Positions 7,499-15,090 of a stretch of DNA of 19,363 bases are shown piece after piece. The stretch spans positions 239 through 19,601 of the forward strand of contig DBYB01000027.1 of the NCBI GenBank assembly GCA_002309995.1, read 5' to 3'. A program made the position numbers and the translations under genes. Every line of letters starts with the position of its first letter. Position 1 is the stretch's first letter. The notes beneath the pieces are model-generated. The model searched no databases and was not told where the DNA came from. It saw only the letters and a program-made list of their open reading frames with translations. The stretch is from Bacteroidales bacterium UBA1197 (GTDB lineage Bacteria; Bacteroidota; Bacteroidia; Bacteroidales; UBA932).

Positions 7499-10400
7499 AT
7501 GAAGAAAGTATTTGTTTTTGCAGCGCTCCTTGTTGCTGCCGCAGTCTCCTGTACTGTTGAGATTGCACCTGAAGAGAAGCCCATTGCCCCCAAGGTGGGT
7601 TATGTGGAAATCTCCCTCAATGCCAGTATCGCCGACACCAAGGCTACCCTCGACGGTAAGAATGTCGTCTGGGAAGCCGGTGAGAAAGTGGCTGTGTTTA
7701 CAAGCGCCTCTGCTGAGCCTGAGGAGTTTACAGTAGAGTCTGTCAGCGGCTCCAGCGTAACCATCAGCGGTTCCGTGCCCGAGACAGCTACCAGTTTTAT
7801 CGCAGCATTCCCTTACGAGAATGCGGTGTCCTGCACTGAGAATGTGGTCAAGATGAACGTCGCCTACAGCCAGGAGCTTTCCGGCGAGCAGGTGGTCGAT
7901 CCTTCCGCACTTGCATCCGTTGCTTGTTTCGAGACTGCTGCCTCCACTCCTGTGTTCCAGAACGCAGTCGCCCTCGCTTCCTTCAGCGTTGGCCTTGAAG
8001 GTGTTACTGAGGTGAACATTTCTACCGTTACCAGCGGTAAGCTCAGCGGTGAAGTTAATGTCACCGTGAGCTCCGAAACCGATCCTGCAGTGGGTGCCGC
8101 TGAATACAATATGGTTACCGTCTCCAAGGCCGACGGCTTCACGCAGGGCGTCACCTATTATGCGGCAATCGCTCCCTGCTCCATCGAAGGACTCTCCGTG
8201 CGTCTGACCAAGGAGGGCAAGAGGAGCACCCGCACGAGCACCAGCTCCGCTTCCGTTGCCCGCAACCAGGTTCTGACCCTCGGTGAGCAGAATGGCGGCG
8301 AGACTTGGAAGTATGGAACTATTTCCAACGCTGCCCAGCTCAAGGAGTTCCTCTCCGAGGCAAGCACCTATGCCAAGAGCGACGTGGTAGGTCTGGGCTG
8401 TGACATCGACTGCTCCGGCGTAGAGATCGGCCAGGCTGCTTCTTTCGCCGGCCAGCTTAATGGTAACGGTTGCTCCATCTGCAACTGGACCACTTCCGGC
8501 CCTATGTTCGCCACTCTCTCCGGACAGTTGTTCAATATCATCATTGATGAGACCTGCTCCTACAATGTTCCCACAAGTGGTAACGTAGGTTACCTCGTGG
8601 GCCATATGACAGCTGGTTCCTATGTTTCCGGTTGCATCAACAACGCTGATATCAACGTTTCCGAGGCCATTACAGGTGTATATAAGATGGGTGGACTCGT
8701 CGGTTGCCTCGACAAAGGTTTCTTGTTCGGCTGCGTAAACAACGGTGATATTATTATCGATGTTCCTTCATCTGCCGGCAATCATTGCATAGGTGGTATC
8801 GTAGGTAGCTTCGACAGCGGCGAGGCAGGTATTCCTTATATCGAGGAGTGCACCAATAACGGCAAAGTTTCCTTCAAAGTAGCAGCAAAGCCTGCGTTTA
8901 CCTATATGGGCGGTATTGTGGGTGCGTCTCCCATCAATAATGCCTCAGTAGCGAAGAATGCAGGAAAAGTTTTGAACTGCGTCAACACAGGAGATGTGTA
9001 TTACAAGTTAGGTACTCCCGGTAGTGGCACTTATGTTAACATCGGAGGTGTGGCCGGTTATCTTGAAGCGGATATCGAGGGCTGTACCAATTCCGGAAAC
9101 GTTACGATTGCCAATGATGAGACTGCCTCCAATTGCACCCGTCCTGCAATCGGCGGTGTCGCTGCCTGCGTCCTGTACTCCGCCAAGGATTGCACTAATA
9201 CCGGCGATGTGCACCTGAATGGTACTTTTGCCGCAGGAACTGGTGACGCTGCCGGTGCCGGTGGTTCTCATCAGGTTCTTGCAGGAGGCGTTTTCGGTCT
9301 CGTGGGTGGCACTGCAGCCAACAAGGCCCTTTCCATAATCAATTGTACCAATGAGGGAACGCTTTCCACCAGCTGCCGTCAAAAGAGTAACGGCGGTACA
9401 CATACCTATATAGGTGGTGTGGTTGGTTACAGTAGCGTCGTTATAACCGGATGCTCCAACAAGGGAGCGATGTCAATCCAGAGCAGCCAGAAGCAATGTC
9501 GCATTGGCGGTGTCGTCGGCCAGTTGTGGACCGATATCTCCGATTGCAGCAACAGCGGTGCCATTACAGTTGATGGCCGTGCGGAGATATCAAATTCCAC
9601 CAACTGTTTCGGCTACCAGAACTATGTGGGCGGTATAATTGGTTATATGGGAGCTACGCTCAACTTGAGCAACCTGTCGAACAGCGGAAAGGTGTCTTTC
9701 AGCAACGCATATCTTTCCGGGGCATTTAGTTATGCAGGCGGTATTATAGGCGGATATGAAGCATCTAAAACTACCTTCCTTGCGGCCGGTCTTGAGAATA
9801 ACGGCGAAGTGTATGTGAATACCCAGTCTTCAATATGCGCCGCAGGTATAGCCGGCGGTTTTGGCGGCTCTAATTCCTATCTGACGTACAGTGTCAATAA
9901 TGGAAACGTACGGGTTGATGCAGTAGCTGCCCCGTCCGGTAAGGAAAGTGAGATCGGTGGACTTATAGGTTACGCCAACGCGTATCTTGTTGGATGTTCC
10001 AACAATGGCAGCATCATCAATAACGGCGACAGCGCATCTTCTACCGGTGGCTTTGTCGGTGGATATGGCGATACAACCAAGAGTTTCTCAGATTGTACTG
10101 CCAACGGTCCTGTTACCGGCCCCAATGCGGGTTCCGTAATGGGATGGTTCCGTAAGACAGGAACGAACACCCTTACTCTCGGCCTTGAAAATGCTTGTTT
10201 CTATGTGAATCCGAGCGCAACCGTGAATGGCAACGAGCCTGGTCTGGATAATGTCATCGGTGCCCTCAAGGGCAATTCCATTGCTGATACGTATCTGATT
10301 TTCGGCGAGAACCACATTCCGTTCTCCGAGAGCCTTGATCAGAAACTCTTCGTTTACGCAGGCAAGAAGTATCCCATCGTGAAACTTGCCGACGACCGTT

Positions 10401-11086
10401 GGTGGATGGCCGCTCCTCTGGCCTACGTGCCCGCAGGCAAGACCGTCTCTTCCGATCCCGCTGAGGATGCAGGTATCTGGTATGCTCAGGGATATGATGG
10501 TACTACTCCTGTGGCCCGTACAGATTTTGACGGTGGATATCTGTATGATGCATCTACTGCGCTTGGCGTGGAGGTGACAGCTGCCAATTACAAGAATCTG
10601 GAAAAAGCCCAGGGTATATGTCCTCCTGGTTGGTATATTCCTACCCGTGCTGAATTCTTTGCTCTTTGTGGCAATTCCAACAAGAATTCCGATGAATCTA
10701 CTACACAGGAGGATCCTGACGCATACTACTATGTTTCTGGTTATCAGGGTTCTTCCGTAGTTAAATTTGATTATGAAGGTTGGAATTGGTCTTTCCTTGG
10801 TGTTCGTACAAAGACGCCTTCAACAACGACCTCTCCTGTAGGACAGTATAACAAGGTGATGGTTGATGCTTCTACTGGATGCACAGTTGAGGCCTATATG
10901 GGAAATCCTAGACTCAATTATGTCTTGTCTTCAACTGGTTATGCCGTAAACAGTAACAGCGGTAATATTCAATTATTCGCATTGATGTCTTCATTCACGA
11001 CGAAATATCCTGAAGGCAGAATCAATCTGTCCTATATGGGTTCGTGGTATGGTTCGGAAGTCCGCTGCATCCGCAAGGCTGACTAA
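7499..11086 (+). CDS. Large surface lipoprotein: fimbrillin-like N-terminus, about 14 GLUG-type repeats, FISUMP-like C-terminus
   Basis: The 1195-residue protein starts with a lipoprotein signal (MKKVFVFAALLVAAAVSC, Cys18 as the acylated residue). Residues about 46-68 carry DTKATLDGKNVVWEAGEKVAVF-type sequence typical of Bacteroidales fimbrillin-like lipoproteins, and this beta domain runs to about 260. About 14 GLUG-type repeats (consensus GG(I/V)VGxxxx...CxNxGxV) occupy about 350-890. The last 230 residues resemble the FISUMP family, with ICPPGWYIPTRAEF and a terminal EVRCIRK. Such proteins are expected on the outer surface as adhesins or structural proteins; the ligand is unknown. The ATG at 7499 was preferred over 7487 because it begins the Lys-Lys signal peptide. 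The stop at 11084-11086 is followed by a strong terminator. The last 600 bp are visibly richer in A+T than the rest. Confidence 0.85.
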   Translation: MKKVFVFAALLVAAAVSCTVEIAPEEKPIAPKVGYVEISLNASIADTKATLDGKNVVWEAGEKVAVFTSASAEPEEFTVESVSGSSVTISGSVPETATSFIAAFPYENAVSCTENVVKMNVAYSQELSGEQVVDPSALASVACFETAASTPVFQNAVALASFSVGLEGVTEVNISTVTSGKLSGEVNVTVSSETDPAVGAAEYNMVTVSKADGFTQGVTYYAAIAPCSIEGLSVRLTKEGKRSTRTSTSSASVARNQVLTLGEQNGGETWKYGTISNAAQLKEFLSEASTYAKSDVVGLGCDIDCSGVEIGQAASFAGQLNGNGCSICNWTTSGPMFATLSGQLFNIIIDETCSYNVPTSGNVGYLVGHMTAGSYVSGCINNADINVSEAITGVYKMGGLVGCLDKGFLFGCVNNGDIIIDVPSSAGNHCIGGIVGSFDSGEAGIPYIEECTNNGKVSFKVAAKPAFTYMGGIVGASPINNASVAKNAGKVLNCVNTGDVYYKLGTPGSGTYVNIGGVAGYLEADIEGCTNSGNVTIANDETASNCTRPAIGGVAACVLYSAKDCTNTGDVHLNGTFAAGTGDAAGAGGSHQVLAGGVFGLVGGTAANKALSIINCTNEGTLSTSCRQKSNGGTHTYIGGVVGYSSVVITGCSNKGAMSIQSSQKQCRIGGVVGQLWTDISDCSNSGAITVDGRAEISNSTNCFGYQNYVGGIIGYMGATLNLSNLSNSGKVSFSNAYLSGAFSYAGGIIGGYEASKTTFLAAGLENNGEVYVNTQSSICAAGIAGGFGGSNSYLTYSVNNGNVRVDAVAAPSGKESEIGGLIGYANAYLVGCSNNGSIINNGDSASSTGGFVGGYGDTTKSFSDCTANGPVTGPNAGSVMGWFRKTGTNTLTLGLENACFYVNPSATVNGNEPGLDNVIGALKGNSIADTYLIFGENHIPFSESLDQKLFVYAGKKYPIVKLADDRWWMAAPLAYVPAGKTVSSDPAEDAGIWYAQGYDGTTPVARTDFDGGYLYDASTALGVEVTAANYKNLEKAQGICPPGWYIPTRAEFFALCGNSNKNSDESTTQEDPDAYYYVSGYQGSSVVKFDYEGWNWSFLGVRTKTPSTTTSPVGQYNKVMVDASTGCTVEAYMGNPRLNYVLSSTGYAVNSNSGNIQLFALMSSFTTKYPEGRINLSYMGSWYGSEVRCIRKAD

Positions 11087-11113
11087 TCATTTCGCTGATT
11101 ATCAACTTCTAAT

Positions 11114-11151
11114 AAAAAATGACCTGGTTGCTTTCAACCAGGTCATTTTTT
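11114..11151. terminator. Strong bidirectional intrinsic terminator
   Basis: The stem AAAAAATGACCTGGTTG pairs perfectly with its complement around the loop CTTT (11131-11134). A T run follows the stem on both strands. It serves the lipoprotein gene from the left and the glnN-glmS-DUF4954 operon from the right. The TAA that closes the minus-strand open tail (11153-11155) lies 1 bp from it. Confidence 0.92.
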
Positions 11152-11152
11152 A

Positions 11153-11260
11153 TTATACTGAGTAGTCCAGAGCGGCATCTTCCGTCACATAGCATTCGCC
11201 GTGCTCATAGGGATTCAGCTCTAATAATATTTTTTCAAAAATATCATCAGCAGGAAGATT
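11153..11260 (-). pseudogene. Unexplained open tail downstream of the DUF4954 gene, possible pyrG-like remnant
   Basis: Between the DUF4954 stop (11247-11249) and the terminator, the minus strand has a 36-codon open frame, +1 relative to DUF4954, ending in TAA at 11153-11155. Its end reads LNPYEHGECYVTEDAALDYS, in GC-rich codons like real genes here. There is no ATG, GTG or TTG start that would include the whole tail. From memory, NPYEHGECYVTED resembles the conserved HGE-x-(F/Y)VT-x-DG region of CTP synthase (PyrG), then diverges. Other readings are a frameshifted C-terminal extension of DUF4954 (one A fewer at 11260-11262 would fuse them) or the relic of another gene. The codons nearest DUF4954 are AT-rich, so the boundary is uncertain. 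Confidence 0.35.
11227..11244. repeat. AT-only inverted repeat just after the DUF4954 stop
   Basis: ATATTTTT at 11227-11234 and AAAAATAT at 11237-11244 form a perfect inverted repeat with a 2-base centre. It begins 2 bp past the DUF4954 stop codon on the minus strand. A hairpin of only A:T pairs would be weak, so I do not call it a terminator. The strong terminator 75 bp further on is the better candidate. Confidence 0.4.
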
Positions 11261-13238
11261 TCAGCCTGCTTATCAGTTCGTTGCCCAGCGCTTCCTTGGC
11301 CTTGATGTGGTCCAGGACGGCCGTCACAAACGGATTGGACTCGAAATCGCCGCGGACCTGTTCGAAGTCCTGCTCTTTCTCCTCCTTGGAGCCATCGGCG
11401 CCGAAGCCGGTCATTGAGGCAAGGTTGAATTCCTTGTGCGCGTCTTCGTACAATATCTTGTCCAGACCTATTACGGCCTCTTTCCACATCTCCACAATGG
11501 ACACTACTTCTGCGGCGGTTATGCTTTCAGGGTCAATGCCGAAGAACTCCTTGTACTCGCCCCTGGCCCAGGTCCATTCGTAGGTGTAGTAATTCGCGTG
11601 AATCTTTGCGAACTCGGCGTTGAGCTCGTCAACGGAAGAGAACGCTCCCTCCTCTATGCGGTCCATCACTTCCTCGATGACCGCCTTGGGGGCAATCATT
11701 CCGCTCATATCGACCCAGTAGCCGGTACCTCTTGGAGTATCCGGGGCCATGGCCGCGCGAATCTGCTCGTCCGAAGCTCCTGAAGGCAGGTTTTCCAATC
11801 GCTTGATAAGCGAATTGCCGAGGAATTTGATGATGGCAGTCCTGTAGAGGCGCAGGCCGTTCTGCAGGGAACTGTTTTTGATTTTGGTGCTATGGTAGGC
11901 ATAAACATCCGACAGCTCACCGGAAGAATACTGCAGGTTCTTGAGCAGTTTGATTCCCTTTATCATTTTTTGCACCGTAAACGGACTCAGCAGGTTGTAG
12001 TTGATGTTGTCGAGCCTGTCGGGGTCACGGCGTCCGTCGCGCTTGGGCCACTTCTGGGCGTCCCTGATTGTTCCCACGCTCCTTAGATTCACGGCAGGTG
12101 CCAGGTAGGTGGTATTCTGCTGCTCGATCAGGTATGAGAACGGAAGGTTGGTCGTGTCTGAGTGGGTTACGTGCCTGCCCATCACAAGGGAGAAGGCTCC
12201 CACGCGCGAAGGCCACAGGATATAGGAATCGGATGCCGTCTTGGCGCCACGTTCCAGGATTCCCTGGTGGATGGGGCCGAGTTTGTACAGGTGGTTGCTC
12301 TGGTTGGAACCGCTTCCGGCATTCATAAAAGAGAACATTCCGGAAATGAGCAGGGTACTCTTGTGATGGGTTACGGTGAACGGTCCGGCGAAGATGGCGC
12401 ACGCCTCGCCGTTCTCTCCCTGGCAATTGGAGAAGAACAGCGAGTCGGTGGCGCTGTAACCGTGTCCGAAATGGCAGCTCTGCCCGATGAAACACTTGCC
12501 GATAGTGGTGTTGTCCTCCACGGAGGAGCCGCTGCAGATGATGAAATCGTCCGCAATTACTCCGTGCCCTATGCATACAGGGGCGGCGGCGTTGCTGATC
12601 ACCGTTCCGTTCCTGAGCCTGCTGACGCCGCTCACCACTGCGTGGTCGCCGATGCAAACACCGTTGATGTATCGGGTGTTGCGTATAGTGACGTGCGAGC
12701 CTATCTTTCCGGTACTGCTCTTCCTCATCGCGGCATATTTGTCTGCCAGCTGGTTGAGGCTGGAAATGACCGCCGGACGATGCCTGTACATAGTAAGAAT
12801 GTACGCTACCTGGGCGCTGAGGCGTTCGTAAATACGCACCTCGCGTCCGCCGGTTTCGTTCATTACGGATACTTCAACGCCGTTTCCGAAAGTGCATTCT
12901 CCCTCAACGTACATCAGGTCCACATTCTCAATCAAGGTCTCTTCTCCTATCTCATAGTTAGAGATATAGTTGGAGACACTCTCGATAAGGCAGTTGTCGC
13001 CAACTATGACGTTGTTCAAGGTCGCAAACCGGATTCCCGTTGGCTTTTCGATACCTCCGGGAAGGCTCACATCCTTATTGAACGTGCCCAGACGCGCCGG
13101 ACCCAGGAAGTTGACGCACTGATAACGGGAAGCGTCCAGTTCTTTTGCTGAGGTAAGCACTTCTGACCAGTCCCTGGCCCGGCATCCTGCCTGTTCCAGA
13201 GCCTTGATTTCCGCAGAGGTGAGGTTCCTGTATTCCAT
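11247..13238 (-). CDS. DUF4954 family protein, left-handed beta-helix (GlmU/LpxA-like fold)
   Basis: The 663-residue product looks like the Bacteroidales DUF4954 family. Isoleucine-patch hexapeptide turns are visible at about 75-130 (LNNVIVGDNCLIESVSNYIS) and 178-275 (KIGSHVTIRNTRYINGVCIG, APVCIGHGVIADDFIICSGS, NTTIGKCFIGQSCHFGHGYS). This marks a left-handed beta-helix as in acyl- and nucleotidyl-transferases of sugars. The C-terminal third is helical. The family's reaction is not established. The ATG is 3 bp after the glmS stop codon, and the operon glnN-glmS-DUF4954 points to a role in amino-sugar metabolism. That is inference, not shown by catalytic residues. Confidence 0.85.
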   Translation of the reverse strand: MEYRNLTSAEIKALEQAGCRARDWSEVLTSAKELDASRYQCVNFLGPARLGTFNKDVSLPGGIEKPTGIRFATLNNVIVGDNCLIESVSNYISNYEIGEETLIENVDLMYVEGECTFGNGVEVSVMNETGGREVRIYERLSAQVAYILTMYRHRPAVISSLNQLADKYAAMRKSSTGKIGSHVTIRNTRYINGVCIGDHAVVSGVSRLRNGTVISNAAAPVCIGHGVIADDFIICSGSSVEDNTTIGKCFIGQSCHFGHGYSATDSLFFSNCQGENGEACAIFAGPFTVTHHKSTLLISGMFSFMNAGSGSNQSNHLYKLGPIHQGILERGAKTASDSYILWPSRVGAFSLVMGRHVTHSDTTNLPFSYLIEQQNTTYLAPAVNLRSVGTIRDAQKWPKRDGRRDPDRLDNINYNLLSPFTVQKMIKGIKLLKNLQYSSGELSDVYAYHSTKIKNSSLQNGLRLYRTAIIKFLGNSLIKRLENLPSGASDEQIRAAMAPDTPRGTGYWVDMSGMIAPKAVIEEVMDRIEEGAFSSVDELNAEFAKIHANYYTYEWTWARGEYKEFFGIDPESITAAEVVSIVEMWKEAVIGLDKILYEDAHKEFNLASMTGFGADGSKEEKEQDFEQVRGDFESNPFVTAVLDHIKAKEALGNELISRLKSSC

Positions 13239-13241
13239 ATA

Positions 13242-15086
13242 CTATTCGACGGTTACTGATTTTGCGAGATTGCGAGGCTGGTCCACGTTGCGTCCTTTGT
13301 ACGTGGCAATATAATAGGCCAGCAACTGCAGGGGCACGATGGACACAAGCGGCATAAGGCACTCCACGGTGGATGGGACTTCTATGCAATAGTCCGCACA
13401 GTGCCTTACGAGGTCATCCCCTTTGGAAACGACTGCGATGATCTTTCCGCCACGGGATTTGATTTCTTCTATGTTGGAAAGTGTCTTCTCGTAAGTCCTG
13501 TCCAGCGTAGCAATTGCTACGGTAGGCATTTCCGCATCTATGAGGGCTATGGAGCCGTGCTTCATCTCGGCTGCCGGAAGGCCTTCGGCGTGGATATAGG
13601 ATATCTCCTTCAGCTTGAGGGCTCCCTCCAGTGCCGTAGGATAGTTGTATCCGCGGCCAAGATAGATGAAATTGTGGGCGTATGTGAAAGTCTTTGCCAA
13701 TGCCGCCACCTGGTCGGCCGTCTTGAGGGCCTCGCGCATAGTGGCAGGCAGCTCAAGCAGAGCCTGCGCCACTCTGTGGTAATAACCTTCTTCAACTGTG
13801 CCGCGCAGGCGGCCTACCAGCAGGGCCAACATAGTCATCACTGTTACCTGACCGGTGAACGCCTTGGTTGACGCCACTCCGATTTCCGGCCCAACGTGGA
13901 TGTAGGTACCTGAATCGGTAGATCTTGCGATGGAGGAGCCCACAACGTTGCATATTCCATATACGAACGCTCCGGCTTTACGGGCCAGTTCCACTGCCGC
14001 AAGGGTATCCGCCGTTTCGCCGGACTGGGATACCGCGATGACGATATCGTCCGGGAAAATAACGGGGTTGCGGTAACGGAATTCAGACGCATACTCCACT
14101 TCCACCGGAATCCTGCACATATTTTCAATGAGGTGTTCGCCGATAAGGGCCGCGTGCCAGGAAGTTCCGCAGGCTACGAATATAATCCTCCTGGCTGCAA
14201 GGAACTTCTCCTTGTTTTCAATGACTCCGGACAGCACAATCTCCAGGGTCTCAGGGATTACGCGGCCACGGATGCAGTCCTCCAGGGTCTCAGGCTGCTC
14301 GTGTATCTCCTTAAGCATAAAGTGGTCGAATCCACCCTTTTCAAGTTGGGAGATAGAAAGATTCAGTTTCTGGATGGATACAGGAGTGTCCTTTCCATCC
14401 AGGTTCATTATATGGAGCGGCTTGCCTTTTTCGATTACGGCAAGTTCCTCATCGTTGAGGTATACGAAATCCTGCGTGTAATCAATGATGGATGCTGCAT
14501 CGGAGGACAGGAAATACTCGCCGTCTCCCAGGCCTATGGCCATAGGGCTGCTCTTCCTTGCCGCAATTATGCGGGAGGTATTGCCCTCTTCGATTACTGC
14601 GATGGCGTAGGCCCCTACAACTTGTTTCAGCGCTACCCTTACGGCCTCTTCCAGGCTGCATTTCTCAGATTCCCGTACATACTCGATGAGATTGACCAGG
14701 ACCTCGGAATCGGTACTGCTGCGGAAGGTGAATCCGTGCGTCCTCAGAGCATCCCTCAGTACACGGAAATTCTCTATAATGCCATTGTGGATGAGCGCGA
14801 GTTTTCCGGAACGGGACAGGTGCGGATGGGCATTGGCGTCGTTGGGCACCCCGTGGGTGGCCCACCTTGTATGGCCTATACCTATGGTGCCGGCAGAGTC
14901 TTTCCCTTCCAGGAAATGCTCAAGGTCCGATACCTTTCCTTTGCATTTGAAAACGTCCATTCCGCCTCCGGGATGCATAACTGCCACACCGGCGCTGTCG
15001 TATCCTCTGTACTCCAGACGATGGAGTCCCTTGATGATGACAGGGCATGCCTGTCGTTCACCTACATAACCTACTATTCCACACAT
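13242..15086 (-). CDS. glmS: Glutamine-fructose-6-phosphate aminotransferase (isomerizing)
   Basis: The 614-residue protein is full length for GlmS. The N-terminal glutaminase domain starts MCGIVGYVG, with Cys2 as the nucleophile after Met removal, and has GHTRWATHG at 71-79. The isomerase half contains the first SIS domain (ACGTSWHAALIG at about 305-316, SQSGETADTLAA at about 353-364), the conserved KEIHEQP at 259-265, and a second SIS domain with HAEGLPAAEMKHG. The C-terminus AKSVTVE is the usual ending. The enzyme makes glucosamine-6-phosphate from fructose-6-phosphate and glutamine, the first step toward UDP-GlcNAc for peptidoglycan and LPS. It starts 4 bp after glnN, so substrate glutamine and the consumer enzyme are co-expressed. 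I saw no glmS ribozyme sequence, and there is no room for one in the gap. Confidence 0.98.
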   Translation of the reverse strand: MCGIVGYVGERQACPVIIKGLHRLEYRGYDSAGVAVMHPGGGMDVFKCKGKVSDLEHFLEGKDSAGTIGIGHTRWATHGVPNDANAHPHLSRSGKLALIHNGIIENFRVLRDALRTHGFTFRSSTDSEVLVNLIEYVRESEKCSLEEAVRVALKQVVGAYAIAVIEEGNTSRIIAARKSSPMAIGLGDGEYFLSSDAASIIDYTQDFVYLNDEELAVIEKGKPLHIMNLDGKDTPVSIQKLNLSISQLEKGGFDHFMLKEIHEQPETLEDCIRGRVIPETLEIVLSGVIENKEKFLAARRIIFVACGTSWHAALIGEHLIENMCRIPVEVEYASEFRYRNPVIFPDDIVIAVSQSGETADTLAAVELARKAGAFVYGICNVVGSSIARSTDSGTYIHVGPEIGVASTKAFTGQVTVMTMLALLVGRLRGTVEEGYYHRVAQALLELPATMREALKTADQVAALAKTFTYAHNFIYLGRGYNYPTALEGALKLKEISYIHAEGLPAAEMKHGSIALIDAEMPTVAIATLDRTYEKTLSNIEEIKSRGGKIIAVVSKGDDLVRHCADYCIEVPSTVECLMPLVSIVPLQLLAYYIATYKGRNVDQPRNLAKSVTVE

Positions 15087-15090
15087 AGCG

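Noticed and set aside
8560..10120. Regular repeats that might be taken for a CRISPR or DNA tandem array
   Set aside because: The periodicity is at the protein level (GG-VG...C-N-G) with diverged DNA, unequal spacing and an uninterrupted reading frame.
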